Source: Sphingobacteriaceae bacterium UBA6709 (GTDB lineage: Bacteria; Bacteroidota; Bacteroidia; Sphingobacteriales; Sphingobacteriaceae). From it: DNA of 33,351 nt. Under the pieces are notes generated by a model. That model was not told the origin of the DNA and did not search any database. It saw only the letters and a program-made list of their open reading frames with translations. Location: NCBI GenBank assembly GCA_002454425.1, contig DKIV01000008.1:209476-242826 (forward strand). Direction: 5' to 3'. The translations under genes and the position numbers were made by a program. Position 1 is the first letter of the stretch, and each line of letters opens with the position of its first letter. This document shows, one piece after another, positions 32,920 through 33,351 of this stretch.

Positions 32920-33351
32920 CGCTTACGTCAATACGTTGTGCTGATGGATAATATACCTAAGCTATGACTAAAAAGACCTCTTTCTTAATGCTTTTTTATT
33001 TCGAACTCCGGCTGTTTATTTAATCTCGCTCCCGGAAAAGAGGAGAATAAAGAAACCGCAGAGTACCCTGCTATTCCACCCTTTCATCGAAACAAAAGTC
33101 GTTACTCATATGGGAAATTGTTTTTCAAATGATGTTCAAAATTTAACATTAAGCCTAATAAAAAAATCAACTAAAAAGATAACAAACTGATTAACAATCT
33201 ACATGAACTCAATATGAGTATTAAAAAAATTTCCTAGCTCTTTATAGATAACGCATTAAGCCGAAGCATACGCCCCCCTGCCCGCGCCCCGTGGTCAGGA
33301 CTACCAGCCTGCACCTGCTACCTATCAGGTTCGAGTCTGACTCGGGACTGC
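32920..33351. other. Gene-free right end with GC-rich T-arm-like tip
   Basis: A 432-bp region without a convincing gene or terminator. It is AT-rich to about 33260, then turns GC-rich for the last ~90 bases. The tip contains GCTACCTATCAGGTTCGAGTC (33318-33338), resembling a variable loop plus T-arm, but the implied anticodon arm and T-stem do not pair properly, so I do not call a tRNA. Confidence 0.45.

Noticed and set aside
33280..33351. A tRNA gene at the right end, with Cys- or Val-like anticodon
   Set aside because: The T-loop-like GGTTCGAGTC is present, but the T-stem and anticodon stem do not pair and no acceptor stem can be formed within the window.
1..33351. CRISPR arrays, insertion sequences or integrases
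   Set aside because: No regularly spaced repeats and no transposase or recombinase coding sequence were found in any frame.

Overview
This window looks like a chromosomal segment from a member of Bacteroidota, most likely the Sphingobacteriaceae (Pedobacter/Mucilaginibacter type). The evidence is a SusC/SusD pair, a TamL-type outer-membrane assembly lipoprotein, the alternative GlmU-like enzyme found in this phylum, a type B L31, an Mpl ligase, and repeated matches to the Bacteroidota -7 promoter consensus (TAnnTTTG). A-rich leaders largely replace Shine-Dalgarno sequences. The family-level assignment is inference.

Layout. Positions 1-504 hold no gene. On the minus strand, 505-7106 carries a PliG-like secreted protein, a UbiD-family decarboxylase, a Nudix hydrolase, an HD phosphohydrolase fused to a membrane domain resembling the Pycsar effector PycTM, and a large GAF-domain protein. 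A small secreted/membrane protein (7397-7933, plus) and a long leader precede the SusC/SusD pair (8478-13772), which ends at a 21-bp perfect hairpin shared with a convergent DinB-like gene. Then come a short charged protein and an outer-membrane beta-barrel protein. A mostly minus-strand housekeeping block follows (RNase Z, a STAS protein, PurC, PhoH). A plus-strand block (19917-23178) holds a SAM hydroxide adenosyltransferase, an ABM-fold protein, ScpB, an acidic small protein and a GNAT-like protein. The next minus-strand block (23209-30745) holds an XRE regulator, Mpl, the PrmA-TpiA-GlmU-like operon, L31 and TamL. The right end (plus) has a SpoU-type RNA methyltransferase, tRNA-Cys with a small basic protein gene in the same apparent transcript, and an autoinhibited Fic protein.

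Most of the region is core metabolism and envelope biology: peptidoglycan precursor recycling (Mpl), UDP-GlcNAc synthesis (GlmU-like), glycolysis (TpiA), purine synthesis (PurC), translation (PrmA, L31, tRNA-Cys, SpoU methylase, RNase Z), chromosome segregation (ScpB) and outer-membrane assembly (TamL). The accessory parts are the orphan SusCD pair, the HD-PycTM/GAF/Nudix cluster and the Fic gene.

The most interesting signals are the HD-PycTM fusion with no cyclase nearby, the tRNA-Cys/small basic protein dicistron with a hairpin filling the tRNA leader, several genes whose -7 element lies 4-8 nt from the start codon (predicted leaderless mRNAs), the overlapping divergent starts of tamL and the RNA methyltransferase, and the related GC-rich T-arm-like sequences in inverted orientation at the two window ends. 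No CRISPR array, transposase, integrase or complete defence operon is visible.
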